DNA of 64,000 nt from JAVEDQ01 sp963783105 (GTDB taxonomy: Bacteria > Actinomycetota > Actinomycetes > Frankiales > Frankiaceae), in assembly GCA_963783105.1 (NCBI GenBank), contig CAWAMI010000002.1, forward strand, positions 310,001-374,000, in the 5' to 3' direction. Each line of letters opens with the position of its first letter. Position 1 is the stretch's first letter. This document shows, one piece after another, positions 7,195-16,301 of this stretch. Both the position numbers and the translations under genes were made by a program. The notes under the pieces were generated by a model that had not been told where the DNA came from, searched no databases, and saw nothing but the letters and a program-made list of their open reading frames with translations.

Positions 7195-9534
7195 TTGCCT
7201 GCCGATGGTGAGCGAGTGAGGCAGAGCATCGCGAGGCTGCGTGGTGTGCCGGCCTCCACGGCGGTGGTGCTCGCCGCGTCGATGGCGATGGTCGTCACTC
7301 TCGTTCTGCGTCCAGGCGGGCTCGCCGTCGTCCAGCCGTTGGACAACATCGCCTCGACGGTCGCGCCCCTGGTCGGCGGTGCCGTCGCGCTCCGGCGGTG
7401 CCGCCGTTGCGACGCCATGCGGCGGGCCTGGGCCGCACTCGGGGTGGGGCTCGTCGCCTGGGGGCTCGGGCAAGGGATCTGGACCTATTACGAGCTCGTG
7501 AGACATCGGGACGTGCCGTTCCCGTCCGCCGCTGACGCCGGTTTCCTCACCTTCCCCCTGGCCGCCGCCGCTGCCCTGATGGCGTTCCCACGCGGGCAGG
7601 GGACGACGGAGGGCCGTATCCGCGGGCTGATCGACGGGCTCATCATCTCGTGCTCGCTGCTCGTCCTGTCGGCGGAGTCGGTCCTGGCAGCCGTCCTGCG
7701 GGCAAGCGCCGAGACCACGTTCGCGCTCGCGATCTCGGTGGCCTATCCGATCGGCGACGTCGTGCTGGGGACGATGGCGCTGCTCGCCCTCACTCGTGCT
7801 CGAGGTCGGCACCGGGCGCGACTGATCTGGATCACGGTCGGACTCGCCGCCCTGGTCGTGGCGGACACCGTCTTCGCGTACGAGACAGCGGTCGGGACCT
7901 ACCAGACGGCCGTCCCGTCCGACGCCGGCTGGTTCGCGGGCTTCCTGCTGCTGGGGGTCGTCGCGACGCGGCCGACTCCGGAGGCGGACGAGGAGGAGAA
8001 CGACGCGCCCGCGAGCCGGGGCGTCGGCGCGGGGCCGTCGATGGCCCAGCTCGCCCTGCCCTACATCCCGATGGCGCTGGCCTCGACGGTCGTCCTCTGG
8101 CGGGTCGCCGGAGGGCACACGATCGGCCCAGCACTTGCGGCGTTGTGCGGTTTCGTCCTCGTGCTCGTCTACGCCCGCCAGTTCCTCACCCTGACCGAGA
8201 ACCGCCGGCTGGTGGAGGCCGTGCGCTACCAGGCGTTCCACGACTCGTTGACGGGCCTGGCGAACCGGGCGCTGTTCCTCGACCGGCTCGAGACCGCGCT
8301 GCGCTCGGATCGGGAGGATGACGTCGCCGTCGCCTTCCTCGACCTCGACGACTTCAAGGAGGTCAACGACGGGCTCGGGCACGCCGCCGGCGACGCTCTG
8401 CTCGTCCAGGTCGGCAACCGGCTCCGGGCAGGAGTCCGCGACGGCGACCTGGTGGCCCGCCTCGGTGGGGACGAGTTCGCCGTGCTTCTCTGCGGCGGCG
8501 AGCTGGGGAACGAGACGAGCGCCGTCGCCGAGCGACTCGTGGAGATGCTGGCGGAGCCCTTCGAGGTCGCCGGCCATCGCGTGACCGTCACCGCCAGCAT
8601 CGGCCTGACGCAGGTCGTCGGGGACGACCGCGACTCCTCCGCGCTGCACATCCTGCGCAACGCCGACCTCGCCATGTACGCCGCGAAGCAGTCCGGCAAG
8701 TCCCGCTTCGCCGCCTTCGACGCCGACATGAGCCGTGCGCTGCTCTGCGAGCTCCAGCTTCGCAAGGAGCTCGTGGTGGCGGTGGAGGAGGACCAGTTCT
8801 TCCTCCTCTACCAGCCGCTCTACGAGCTCAGGACCGACCGTCTCTGCGGCGCGGAGGCGCTCGTGCGGTGGGCGCACCCCAGCGGTGCGACCATGCCGCC
8901 CTCGGCATTCCTGAACCACGCCGAGACGGTCGCGCTGATGCCCGCCCTGGGCCAGCTGCTGCTGCGTCGAGCCTGCCGGGAGACGCGGGCCTGGCTCGAC
9001 CGGCACGCCGTCGAGCCGGACTTCTTCGTCAGCGTCAACCTGAGCGCCCTGCAGCTCGCCGATGCGGAGCTACCCGCCTTCGTCGGCAGCGTTCTGGACG
9101 AGCACGGCCTCGAGCCCCACCGTCTGCTGCTCGAGGTGACGGAGAGCGCGCTGCTCACCGACGTCGACGCGGCCGCCGCCGTCCTCGCCGACCTCGTCGC
9201 CCTCGGGGTCCGCATCGCGCTCGACGACTTCGGCACCGGCTACTCCTCGCTGGCGCACCTGCACCAGCTGCCCGTGCAGGTGCTCAAGACCGACGGCTCG
9301 TTCGTCGCGAGCCTGGACGTGCCGGACGGCGACCCCGGGCTGGTGGCGCTGGTCGCCGAGATCGGGAACTCGCTCGGGCTCGTCACTGTCGGCGAGGGCG
9401 TGGAGACGCTGGAACAGCTGGAGAAGCTCCGCAGGCTCGGCTACGGGATCGCGCAGGGCTACCTGCTCGGCCGTCCGGGGCCCTTGGCCGCCATGCGCGA
9501 GTCGCTGGCGCTGCCCAGCCGGGCGTCGTCCTAG
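7195..9534 (+). CDS. Membrane diguanylate cyclase/phosphodiesterase (GGDEF-EAL)
   Basis: 779 aa if started at the TTG at 7195; an in-frame GTG at 7216 is an equally good start. Residues about 20-335 hold eight or so hydrophobic segments. The GGDEF domain has an intact RLGGDEF near 424 and, five residues before it, the inhibitory-site motif RDGD. The EAL domain has EALVRW, LEVTES, DDFGTGYSSL, KTDGSFV and GEGVET, so the catalytic residues for cyclic di-GMP hydrolysis are also present. Both domains therefore look active, and the membrane part is probably the sensor. It is bounded by a terminator on each side and so is probably monocistronic. Confidence 0.92.
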   Translation: MPADGERVRQSIARLRGVPASTAVVLAASMAMVVTLVLRPGGLAVVQPLDNIASTVAPLVGGAVALRRCRRCDAMRRAWAALGVGLVAWGLGQGIWTYYELVRHRDVPFPSAADAGFLTFPLAAAAALMAFPRGQGTTEGRIRGLIDGLIISCSLLVLSAESVLAAVLRASAETTFALAISVAYPIGDVVLGTMALLALTRARGRHRARLIWITVGLAALVVADTVFAYETAVGTYQTAVPSDAGWFAGFLLLGVVATRPTPEADEEENDAPASRGVGAGPSMAQLALPYIPMALASTVVLWRVAGGHTIGPALAALCGFVLVLVYARQFLTLTENRRLVEAVRYQAFHDSLTGLANRALFLDRLETALRSDREDDVAVAFLDLDDFKEVNDGLGHAAGDALLVQVGNRLRAGVRDGDLVARLGGDEFAVLLCGGELGNETSAVAERLVEMLAEPFEVAGHRVTVTASIGLTQVVGDDRDSSALHILRNADLAMYAAKQSGKSRFAAFDADMSRALLCELQLRKELVVAVEEDQFFLLYQPLYELRTDRLCGAEALVRWAHPSGATMPPSAFLNHAETVALMPALGQLLLRRACRETRAWLDRHAVEPDFFVSVNLSALQLADAELPAFVGSVLDEHGLEPHRLLLEVTESALLTDVDAAAAVLADLVALGVRIALDDFGTGYSSLAHLHQLPVQVLKTDGSFVASLDVPDGDPGLVALVAEIGNSLGLVTVGEGVETLEQLEKLRRLGYGIAQGYLLGRPGPLAAMRESLALPSRASS

Positions 9535-9535
9535 G

Positions 9536-9554
9536 GGCTCGGCAAGGGCGAGCC
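9536..9554 (+). terminator. Hairpin terminator after the GGDEF-EAL gene
   Basis: Stem GGCTCG (9536-9541) and CGAGCC (9549-9554) around a 7-base loop, directly after the stop codon and followed by GCATTT. Confidence 0.55.
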
Positions 9555-9629
9555 GCATTTCTGTCGGACCCGCGGGCTACTCTCCGTGGCATCGCTCGAC
9601 CGAGCGGGTGGAACGGGGGCAGCGCTGCG

Positions 9630-10085
9630 ATGGGTCAGGTCACGACCACGACGACGATCGAGGCGGACGTCCAGGCCGTGTTCGACTACGTCTCCGACTA
9701 CCGCACGGCGACGAAGTACTCCAAGGACCTGAAGAAGTGGGAGCCGGTCACCGAGGTGACCGACGACCTCGGCGCGCAGTTCGACGTCGCGCTCCAGCTG
9801 GGCCCGAAGGCCTTCGAGTCCCGGGTCGAGGTCGACTCCCGGAACGAGCCGGAGACGTTCGGCTGGTCGTCGATCTCGGGCTTCCAGCACTCCGGCCGCT
9901 ACAGCTTCGCCCGGGCCGGCGAGGGCCGTACCGAGGTGACGTTCGTCTTCGACTACACGCTGCCCGGCGGGATGGCCGGCAGGCTGCTGGCCCGCACCAC
10001 CGAGCCGCTGCTCAGATCGAGCCTGGCCGGCAACCTCAAGACGCTCAAGCAACAGGTGGAGGAACAGGCGCGGACGTCGGGCTGA
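9630..10085 (+). CDS. SRPBCC-fold polyketide cyclase/lipid-binding-like protein
   Basis: 151 aa. It begins MGQVTTTTTIEADVQAVFDYVSDYRTATKY, the standard start of START/SRPBCC domain proteins, with alternating strands, a GR-rich loop (SGRYSFARAGEGRTEVTF) and a long C-terminal helix (LLRSSLAGNLKTLKQQVEEQA). The fold makes a deep hydrophobic pocket. No catalytic residue can be assigned. It lies directly before a WS/DGAT and an acyl-CoA ligase, so a lipid or CoA-ester ligand is plausible. Confidence 0.8.
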   Translation: MGQVTTTTTIEADVQAVFDYVSDYRTATKYSKDLKKWEPVTEVTDDLGAQFDVALQLGPKAFESRVEVDSRNEPETFGWSSISGFQHSGRYSFARAGEGRTEVTFVFDYTLPGGMAGRLLARTTEPLLRSSLAGNLKTLKQQVEEQARTSG

Positions 10086-10181
10086 TCAAGGTATGCCCGG
10101 GTAGGCCCAGCCGCGGGAGCTGTCCCATTCGGTGCCGATCGTGACCACGAGCGGCCGACGTACGAGAACGAGGCGAGAAGT

Positions 10182-11552
10182 GTGGCCCTGATGCCGCTGC
10201 CGCAGTCGATGTTCCTGCTCTCCGAGACGCGGGACCAACCCATGCACGTGGGGTCGCTGCAGCTGTTCCGGCCGCCGAAGGGCGCCGGGTCGGATTTCCT
10301 CCGCGAGATGTACGAGGACCTGCTCTCGCAGAACGAGCTCGCGACTCTGTTCCGCCGGCGCCCGCACCGCTCGGTGACCACGCTCGGCCAGTGGGCGTGG
10401 GAGGAGGACGAGCAGATCGACCTCGAGCACCACGTCCGGCACTCGGCGCTGCCGCACCCGGGGCGTATCCGCGAACTGCTCGCGCTGGTCTCCCGGCTGC
10501 ACGCCTCGCTGCTCGACCGGTCGCGCCCGCTGTGGGAGGCGCACCTCATCGAGGGGCTCAACGACGGCCGGTACGCGGTCTACACGAAGATGCACCATGC
10601 GGTGATGGACGGGGTCTCGGCGGCCAGACTGCTCGAGCGGTCGCTGACCGACGACCCGGATCGACGCGACCTCCCCGCGCCGTGGGCGCCGAACTCGAAG
10701 CGCAAGAAGTCGAAGAGCGGCGGCGGGCTGCTGTCGCTGCCCAGGACGGCGTTCGACGTGACGTCGGACGTCGTCGGGCTCGGCCCGGCGGTCCTCAAGC
10801 GGGCCGCGCAGCAGGCGCTGAACCAGCAGATCGCCGCCCTGCCCTTCGAGGCGCCCCGCAGCATGTTCAACGTCTCGATCACGGGTTCCCGGCGCTTCGC
10901 CGCACAGTCCTGGCCGATCGAGAGCTTCAAGGCCGTCGCCAAGGCGGCCGACGCGACGCTCAACGACGTCCTGCTCGCCGTCTGCTCCGGCGCGCTGCGC
11001 CGCTACCTCATCGAGCGCGACGCCCTGCCGGGCTCGCCGTTGGTCGCGATGACGCCGGTGTCGCTGCGGGCTGACGACGACGAGGGGGACGAGGGCGGCG
11101 TCAACGTCGGCACGATCCTGTGCAACCTCGGCACGGATCTCGAGGACCCCACGGCGCGCCTGACCACCGTCCGCGAGTCGATGAACGCCGGCAAGGCGGC
11201 GTTCAAGGGGCTGTCGCAGCTGCAGGTGACCGCGCTGTCGGCGGGGGTGATGCTGCCGCTGTTCACGCAGATGTTCGTCGATCCCGGCTACACCCGCCCG
11301 CCGTACAACCTGGTGATCTCGAACGTTCCGGGGCCGACGAAGCCGCTGTACTTCAACGGGGCACGGCTGGACGGCAGCTACCCGCTGTCCATCCCGCACC
11401 ACGGGCAGGCCATGAACATCACCGTCACGAGCTACAACGGCAACCTCGAGTTCGGGATCGTCGGCTGCCGGAGGACCGTCCCGAGCCTGCAGCACCTGCT
11501 CGGCTACCTCGACGAGTCACTCGCGGAGCTGACCGAGGCCGTCGGGGCCTAG
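10182..11552 (+). CDS. Wax ester synthase/diacylglycerol acyltransferase (WS/DGAT)
   Basis: 456 aa with a GTG start at 10182 preceded by GAGGCGAG; the ATG at 10191 is an alternative. The catalytic HHxxxDG is present as HHAVMDG near residue 135, PMHVGSLQLF lies near the N-terminus, and the C-terminal part matches the DUF1298-type domain (NLVISNVPGPTKPLYFNGARL). The enzyme joins acyl-CoA to diacylglycerol or a fatty alcohol to make storage lipid. Actinobacteria carry many paralogues. The next gene, an acyl-CoA ligase, can supply its acyl donor. Confidence 0.93.
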   Translation: MALMPLPQSMFLLSETRDQPMHVGSLQLFRPPKGAGSDFLREMYEDLLSQNELATLFRRRPHRSVTTLGQWAWEEDEQIDLEHHVRHSALPHPGRIRELLALVSRLHASLLDRSRPLWEAHLIEGLNDGRYAVYTKMHHAVMDGVSAARLLERSLTDDPDRRDLPAPWAPNSKRKKSKSGGGLLSLPRTAFDVTSDVVGLGPAVLKRAAQQALNQQIAALPFEAPRSMFNVSITGSRRFAAQSWPIESFKAVAKAADATLNDVLLAVCSGALRRYLIERDALPGSPLVAMTPVSLRADDDEGDEGGVNVGTILCNLGTDLEDPTARLTTVRESMNAGKAAFKGLSQLQVTALSAGVMLPLFTQMFVDPGYTRPPYNLVISNVPGPTKPLYFNGARLDGSYPLSIPHHGQAMNITVTSYNGNLEFGIVGCRRTVPSLQHLLGYLDESLAELTEAVGA

Positions 11553-11614
11553 AGTTCGGTCACGCCAGCTGTTCACATCGTCTTCACAGAAGAGCCACGC
11601 ACCCGGGAGACCTC

Positions 11615-13111
11615 ATGTCGAATCTCGCCACCCTGCTCACCGAGGCGGCGGCGTCCCACGGCGACCGTCCTGCGGTGCGGCTCGACGACACCACCCTCAC
11701 CTACGCGCAGCTCGACGGCGCCAGCGCGCACGTCGCGGGTCTGCTGCAATCGATGGGCATCTCGCCGGGCGACCGCGTCGGCATCATGCTGCCGAACGTC
11801 CCGTACTTCCCCGTCGCCTACTACGGCATCCTCCGCTACGGCTGCACCGTCGTGCCGATGAACGTGCTGCTCAAGGGCCGCGAGACGTCGTTCTACCTGC
11901 AGGACCCGGAAGCCAAGGCGGTCTTCGCCTGGCACGACTTCCTGGACTCGGCCCGCATCGGCGCCGAGGCGGCGGGGGCCCAGGTCATCGAGGTGAAGCC
12001 GGGCGAGTTCGAGCAGACCGTCGGCGCCGCGGAGCCGATCACCGAGGTCGCCGACGTCGACGACGACGACGTCGCGGTCATCCTCTACACCTCCGGGACG
12101 ACCGGTTCGCCGAAGGGCGCGATGCTCACGCACGCCAGCCTTCGGGAGAACGTCGTCGTGAACGTGGAGACGCTGATCCAGATCACCGCCGATGACGTCA
12201 TCCTCGGGGCGCTGCCGTTGTTCCACGTCTTCGGCATGACCTGCTCGATGAACTCGGGCGTCTACGCCGGCGCGCTGCTCACGCAGATCCCCCGGTTCGA
12301 CCCGGCCAAGGCAATGGAGATCATCCAGCGCGACAAGGTCACCGTCTTCATGGGCGTCCCGACCATGTTCTCGGCGATGCTCAACCTGCCGAACCGCGAC
12401 GAGTACGACGTCAGCTGCCTGCGCGTGTGCATCTCCGGAGGCTCGGCGATGCCGGTCGAGGTCATGCGCGGCTTCGAGGAGGCCTTCGGCTGCAAGGTCC
12501 TCGAGGGCTACGGCCTGTCGGAGACGTCGCCGGTCGCCTCCTTCAACCACCCCGACCGGGAGAGCAAGCCCGGTTCGATCGGCACGCCGATCCGGGGCGT
12601 GGAGATGATGGTCGGCGACGACGAGGGCAACGCGCTGCCGCAGGGCGAGGTCGGCCAGATCTGGATCAAGGGTCACAACATCATGAAGGGCTACTGGAAC
12701 CGCGAGGACGCCACCGCCGAGGTGATGCGCGACGGCTGGTTCGCCACCGGCGACCTCGCGAAGGTCGACGAGGACGGCTACTTCTTCATCGTCGACCGCA
12801 AGAAGGACATGATCATCCGCGGCGGCTACAACGTGTACCCCCGGGAGATCGAGGAGGTCCTCTACGAGCACCCCGCGGTCGCCGAGGTGGCCGTGCTCGG
12901 GGTCCCGCACGACAGCCTCGGCGAGGAGGTGGCCGCCGCCGTCGGGCTCAAGGAGGGCGCGACGGCGACCGCCGACGAGCTGCGGGACTTCGTGAAGGAG
13001 CAGGTCGCGAACTACAAGTACCCGCGGCACATCTGGATCGTCGACGAGCTGCCCAAGGGCCCGACCGGCAAGATCCTCAAGCGCGAGGTGAAGGTGCCCG
13101 ACAGCCTGTAG
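11615..13111 (+). CDS. Long-chain fatty-acid-CoA ligase (AMP-dependent)
   Basis: 498 aa starting at the ATG at 11615. Adenylating-family motifs appear in order: YTSGTTGSPKGA near 158 (AMP/phosphate loop), GYGLSETSPV near 300, DGWFATGDLA, DRKKDMIIRGGYNVYPREIEE and the C-terminal lysine motif PTGKILKRE. It activates a carboxylic acid, probably a fatty acid, to acyl-AMP and then acyl-CoA. It follows the WS/DGAT by 62 bp and is probably in the same transcript. Confidence 0.92.
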   Translation: MSNLATLLTEAAASHGDRPAVRLDDTTLTYAQLDGASAHVAGLLQSMGISPGDRVGIMLPNVPYFPVAYYGILRYGCTVVPMNVLLKGRETSFYLQDPEAKAVFAWHDFLDSARIGAEAAGAQVIEVKPGEFEQTVGAAEPITEVADVDDDDVAVILYTSGTTGSPKGAMLTHASLRENVVVNVETLIQITADDVILGALPLFHVFGMTCSMNSGVYAGALLTQIPRFDPAKAMEIIQRDKVTVFMGVPTMFSAMLNLPNRDEYDVSCLRVCISGGSAMPVEVMRGFEEAFGCKVLEGYGLSETSPVASFNHPDRESKPGSIGTPIRGVEMMVGDDEGNALPQGEVGQIWIKGHNIMKGYWNREDATAEVMRDGWFATGDLAKVDEDGYFFIVDRKKDMIIRGGYNVYPREIEEVLYEHPAVAEVAVLGVPHDSLGEEVAAAVGLKEGATATADELRDFVKEQVANYKYPRHIWIVDELPKGPTGKILKREVKVPDSL

Positions 13112-13176
13112 AGGCCGCTCGTCGTCTCCGGCAGCGCGGCCGGCGCGGTGGTTTCAGCCGGTTCAGCCCGGCCGAC

Positions 13177-14004
13177 TCAGTAGTTGAGCCGCTTCGTCAC
13201 GCCCGCCACCAGCGACATGTATCGCCCGCCCAACGCACGCGCCAGCAGCCCGATGCCGTAGGCGTCCGCACCGATCAGCACGCGCGGCTTGCCCTTCAGC
13301 GCCCCGCGCAGGATGACGCGGGCGGCCCGGTCCGGGCTGGTCATCGCCAGCTTGTCGAAGGTCTTCGACAGGTCGTCGGCCCGCTCCGGCGACGAGCGGG
13401 CGCTCCGGGCGATGTTGGTGCGGATGCCACCGGGATGGACGCAGCAGACGGTGACGGGCAGGTTCTCCACCGCCATCTCGAGCCGCAGCGCCTCGGTGAG
13501 CCCCCGCACCGCGAACTTGGCCGCGTTGTACGGCGCCTGCTTCGGCACGGCGATGAGGCCGAAGACGCTGGAGATGTTCACCAGGTAGCCGTCGCCGGAG
13601 GCGATGAGGTGCGGCAGGAAGGCCTGGGTGCCGTGCAGGACGCCGTAGAAGTCGATGTCCATCAGCCAGCGGAAGTCGTCGTAGCTGGTGTCCTGCACCC
13701 GCCCGCTCATCGCGACGCCCGCATTGTTGATCACGAGCGTGACCTCACCGAAGTCGTCGACCACCTGCTTGGCGTGGCCGAAGAACGCCTCCCGGTCGGA
13801 CACGTCGAGCACGTAGGTGGACGTCTCCGCGCCGCGGGCGCGGCAGCGCGAAGCCGTGAACTCGAGGCCTTCGACGTTGACGTCGGAGAGGGCCAGGCGA
13901 GCACCGATCCGGGCCAGCTCGAGGGCCAGCGCGCGCCCGATGCCGGAGCCGGCACCCGTGATGACCGCCGTCCGGCCGTGGAACTTCTCGATCCCGCGGA
14001 TCAC
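13177..14004 (-). CDS. Short-chain dehydrogenase/reductase
   Basis: 275 aa from the GTG at 14004, whose GTGA overlaps the stop of the upstream small gene. It has the Rossmann motif TGAGSGIG, the NNAG motif, and the catalytic Ser-Tyr-Lys as NISS and YNAAK. It is a classical SDR, NAD(P)(H)-dependent. Its C-terminal extension (VLIGADAYGIGLLARALGGRY) is of the type seen in mycobacterial SDRs linked to lipid metabolism. Substrate unknown. It is the last gene of a three-gene unit with two membrane proteins, and it converges on the acyl-CoA ligase. Confidence 0.9.
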   Translation of the reverse strand: MIRGIEKFHGRTAVITGAGSGIGRALALELARIGARLALSDVNVEGLEFTASRCRARGAETSTYVLDVSDREAFFGHAKQVVDDFGEVTLVINNAGVAMSGRVQDTSYDDFRWLMDIDFYGVLHGTQAFLPHLIASGDGYLVNISSVFGLIAVPKQAPYNAAKFAVRGLTEALRLEMAVENLPVTVCCVHPGGIRTNIARSARSSPERADDLSKTFDKLAMTSPDRAARVILRGALKGKPRVLIGADAYGIGLLARALGGRYMSLVAGVTKRLNY

Positions 14005-14282
14005 CCGGGCTCCCCTTCCGTTCGAGCCCCGGCATCGGCCGTCGTGCCGGGAACGTCTTCCTTTTCGTCCAGGTCGTCGAGGTCGTCCAGGTCGTCCAGG
14101 TCGTCCAGGCCCCGGCGGCGGTCCCGATAGGCGACGACCGCCACCATGCCCACGACGATCAGGACCGGGAGCACGAACGGGATCGCGATCACGAGCGCGT
14201 GGTGGGCGAGGTACGTGACGTCGGGGTCGGGGGCGACGGATCCGGCGGCCAGGTGTCCGACGGCAACGTATCCGACGCCCAT
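14001..14282 (-). CDS. Small single-span membrane protein with acidic repeat tail
   Basis: 93 aa. The N-terminus is short. One strong hydrophobic span covers about residues 29-52 (ALVIAIPFVLPVLIVVGMVAVVAY), then come RDRRR and a cytoplasmic tail of LDD repeats encoded by a 9 bp tandem repeat (about 14066-14109). It overlaps the 655-aa membrane protein by one base (TGATG) and the SDR by four (GTGA), so the three are translationally coupled. Function unknown; it is probably a partner of the large membrane protein. Confidence 0.7.
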   Translation of the reverse strand: MGVGYVAVGHLAAGSVAPDPDVTYLAHHALVIAIPFVLPVLIVVGMVAVVAYRDRRRGLDDLDDLDDLDDLDEKEDVPGTTADAGARTEGEPG

Positions 14283-16249
14283 CAGCTCGTCCCGGGCGCG
14301 GACGGTCGTAGGACCCGTGGGCGCGTCCGCACGGCACCGGGCCGGAAGCCGGACGGAGCCGGCTCGGGGTCGACGCGGTCCGACGCCTTCGTCGAGCGCG
14401 ACAGCCGGGTGACGCCCCAGCCGAGCGCGACGAGCAGAGTCAGGCTGCAGGCGAGCACCACCAGGTTGGCGACGGTCCAGAGCCAGCCCGGCACGTCCGA
14501 CTTGCGCTCCCGCTGCAGGATGAGGATCTCCCGCTGCAGCGGACGGTCGACCTGCGCGGTCGCGGAGACCTCCGGGACGTTCAACGCGTCGTCGGCGGGC
14601 AGGTACAGCGGCACCGCCCCGAGCTCGCGCCCGTCGTGCAGCCGGACGAGCGACTTCCAGTTGCCCTCGACGGGTACAGGCTCCCGGGTGCGGTACACGC
14701 CGTCGCCGACCTTCTCGAGCCGGTCGATGACCAGGCCGGTGCCGTCACCCTTGCCCTGCCACGACGTCATCGTCAGCCAGGCGGGGTAATCGGCGAGGTC
14801 GGTCGGGGCGAGCCGGACCTCGGCGTTGACCTGCCGATTGCCGCCCTCGGTCCGCCCGGCCTCGGTGAGCGACATGCTCGCCGAGCCCGACGGGACGGTG
14901 ATGATCAAGCCGTTCGCCACCGCCAGAGCCACCGCGAGCATGCCGCCGAGGTAGAGCGGACGGGCGACAGCCGGGCGGGGCAGGCGACCCCAGAGGCCGA
15001 GCACCAGCAGCGCGCCGGCGATGCCGCCGGCCACCCCGCCGACGACGGCCATGAGCACACCCTCGACGACGATGTCGGAGGTCCAGTGCAGCGGGAAGGC
15101 GACGCCGCTCCAGGCGTACTCGGCGGCGAAGCCGACGGTGCCGATGAGCAGGCCGCTCGCGGCGCCGAACGCAAGCGGGCGACGGGCCAGGCCGAGCGCG
15201 GCGAACTCCACCAGGACGGCCTCGGCCAGGTAGAGCGGGACGCCGGGGAACGCGTGACCGATGAGCGGTCCGACGATCAGCGACACCCCGCCGCGGATGA
15301 GCAGGTAGAAGGCGACGGCCGTGACCGCGCCGCCGCGGCCGATCCACAGCCGCGCGGCGACCAGCGCCACCGCGGCGGCGACGGCGATCAGCAGCGGCTG
15401 GAAGACGAGCCGGAACTGCGGGACCCCGAAGTCGAACTCGGCCTGGAACACCGACAGGCCGATCAGCAGGCCGCCCATCATGGCGCCGCGGCGGGCGAAG
15501 ACGACGGCGCGGATCCAGCGACCGGACGCGGACTCCGGATCGGACCCGTCCGCCCGGGCGGCGAGCTGACCCTCGCGGTAGAGGACGGCCATGCCGATGA
15601 GCGAGAGCCCGGCCCCACCGATGAGCATGAGGTGGGTCGGACCCCAGAGCGTGACGTCCTGGCCGAAGATGCGGTGCCAGACATCGTCGAGTGGGAAGCC
15701 GAACAGCGCGTAGAAGCCCGATCCGGCGAGCAGCAGCCCGCCGGTGGGCGCGTACCAGGTCCGGGTGATGCGGACCGACGCCGGCCCCGGACGTACGCCG
15801 TCCTTGGGCAGGACGCAGGCCAGCGCGCCGGAGGCGAAGATGCCGAAGAGTCCGAGCAGGATCGGATAGTGCGCGGCGTTGGCCAGTGGCCCCTCGTCAC
15901 GACCGACGCCGATGTGCAGCGCGATGTCCCAGTACATCCCGAGCAGGGCCGTGAGCAGGGAGATCAGCGCGAGGCCGAGTGGGAGGCCGGCCCAGCCGGG
16001 GTGCCCCTGGGAGAAGGCGGATCGCTCGGAGCGGTCGGCGAGGCGGGTGAGCAGTCTCAGGCGACCGGTGCGGTGGCCGATGCCGAGGACCAGCAGCACG
16101 GTCGTCATGGCGCCCGCGGCGGCGGTCGCGATGAGCACCTGCTCCAGGGAGGAGCCCCCCGCCGGCGGCTGGGTGGCGGCACCCGAGGCCGCCGTCAGGA
16201 CCTCTGAGCCCGCCCCCGACAGAGATCCTGCCATCGCTACAAGAGACAT
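14282..16249 (-). CDS. Large polytopic membrane protein, unknown function
   Basis: 655 aa from the ATG at 16249; MAGSL at 16234 is an alternative start. I count roughly 12-13 hydrophobic spans up to residue about 505, then a periplasmic domain of about 120 residues (PSGSASMSLTEAG through SATAQVDRPLQ), then a last span near 605-630 and a basic tail. Two conserved-looking loops stand out, WDIALHIGVGRDEGPL and LWGPTHLMLIGG, whose His and acidic residues could bind a metal. I do not recognise the family. It is divergent from a MerR-type regulator gene that may control it. Confidence 0.75.
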   Translation of the reverse strand: MSLVAMAGSLSGAGSEVLTAASGAATQPPAGGSSLEQVLIATAAAGAMTTVLLVLGIGHRTGRLRLLTRLADRSERSAFSQGHPGWAGLPLGLALISLLTALLGMYWDIALHIGVGRDEGPLANAAHYPILLGLFGIFASGALACVLPKDGVRPGPASVRITRTWYAPTGGLLLAGSGFYALFGFPLDDVWHRIFGQDVTLWGPTHLMLIGGAGLSLIGMAVLYREGQLAARADGSDPESASGRWIRAVVFARRGAMMGGLLIGLSVFQAEFDFGVPQFRLVFQPLLIAVAAAVALVAARLWIGRGGAVTAVAFYLLIRGGVSLIVGPLIGHAFPGVPLYLAEAVLVEFAALGLARRPLAFGAASGLLIGTVGFAAEYAWSGVAFPLHWTSDIVVEGVLMAVVGGVAGGIAGALLVLGLWGRLPRPAVARPLYLGGMLAVALAVANGLIITVPSGSASMSLTEAGRTEGGNRQVNAEVRLAPTDLADYPAWLTMTSWQGKGDGTGLVIDRLEKVGDGVYRTREPVPVEGNWKSLVRLHDGRELGAVPLYLPADDALNVPEVSATAQVDRPLQREILILQRERKSDVPGWLWTVANLVVLACSLTLLVALGWGVTRLSRSTKASDRVDPEPAPSGFRPGAVRTRPRVLRPSAPGTS

Positions 16250-16255
16250 AGCCGT

Positions 16256-16280
16256 ATGTAACAACGGGCAATGGCAACAT
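16256..16280. promoter_or_regulatory. Candidate MerR operator in the divergent promoter
   Basis: Imperfect dyad ATGTAAC (16256-16262) and GCAACAT (16274-16280), centred at 16268, in the 52 bp between the membrane-protein start and the MerR gene. Five of seven arm positions are symmetric. The location suits a MerR-family regulator controlling both genes; this is inference. Confidence 0.3.
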
Positions 16281-16301
16281 GCAAGGCTAGGCTCTTGGGC
16301 C

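Noticed and set aside
14636..16207. 523-codon plus-strand frame opposite the unknown membrane protein
   Set aside because: Highly charged Glu/Arg/Asp/Gly-rich sequence, the mirror of a hydrophobic gene. Not coding.
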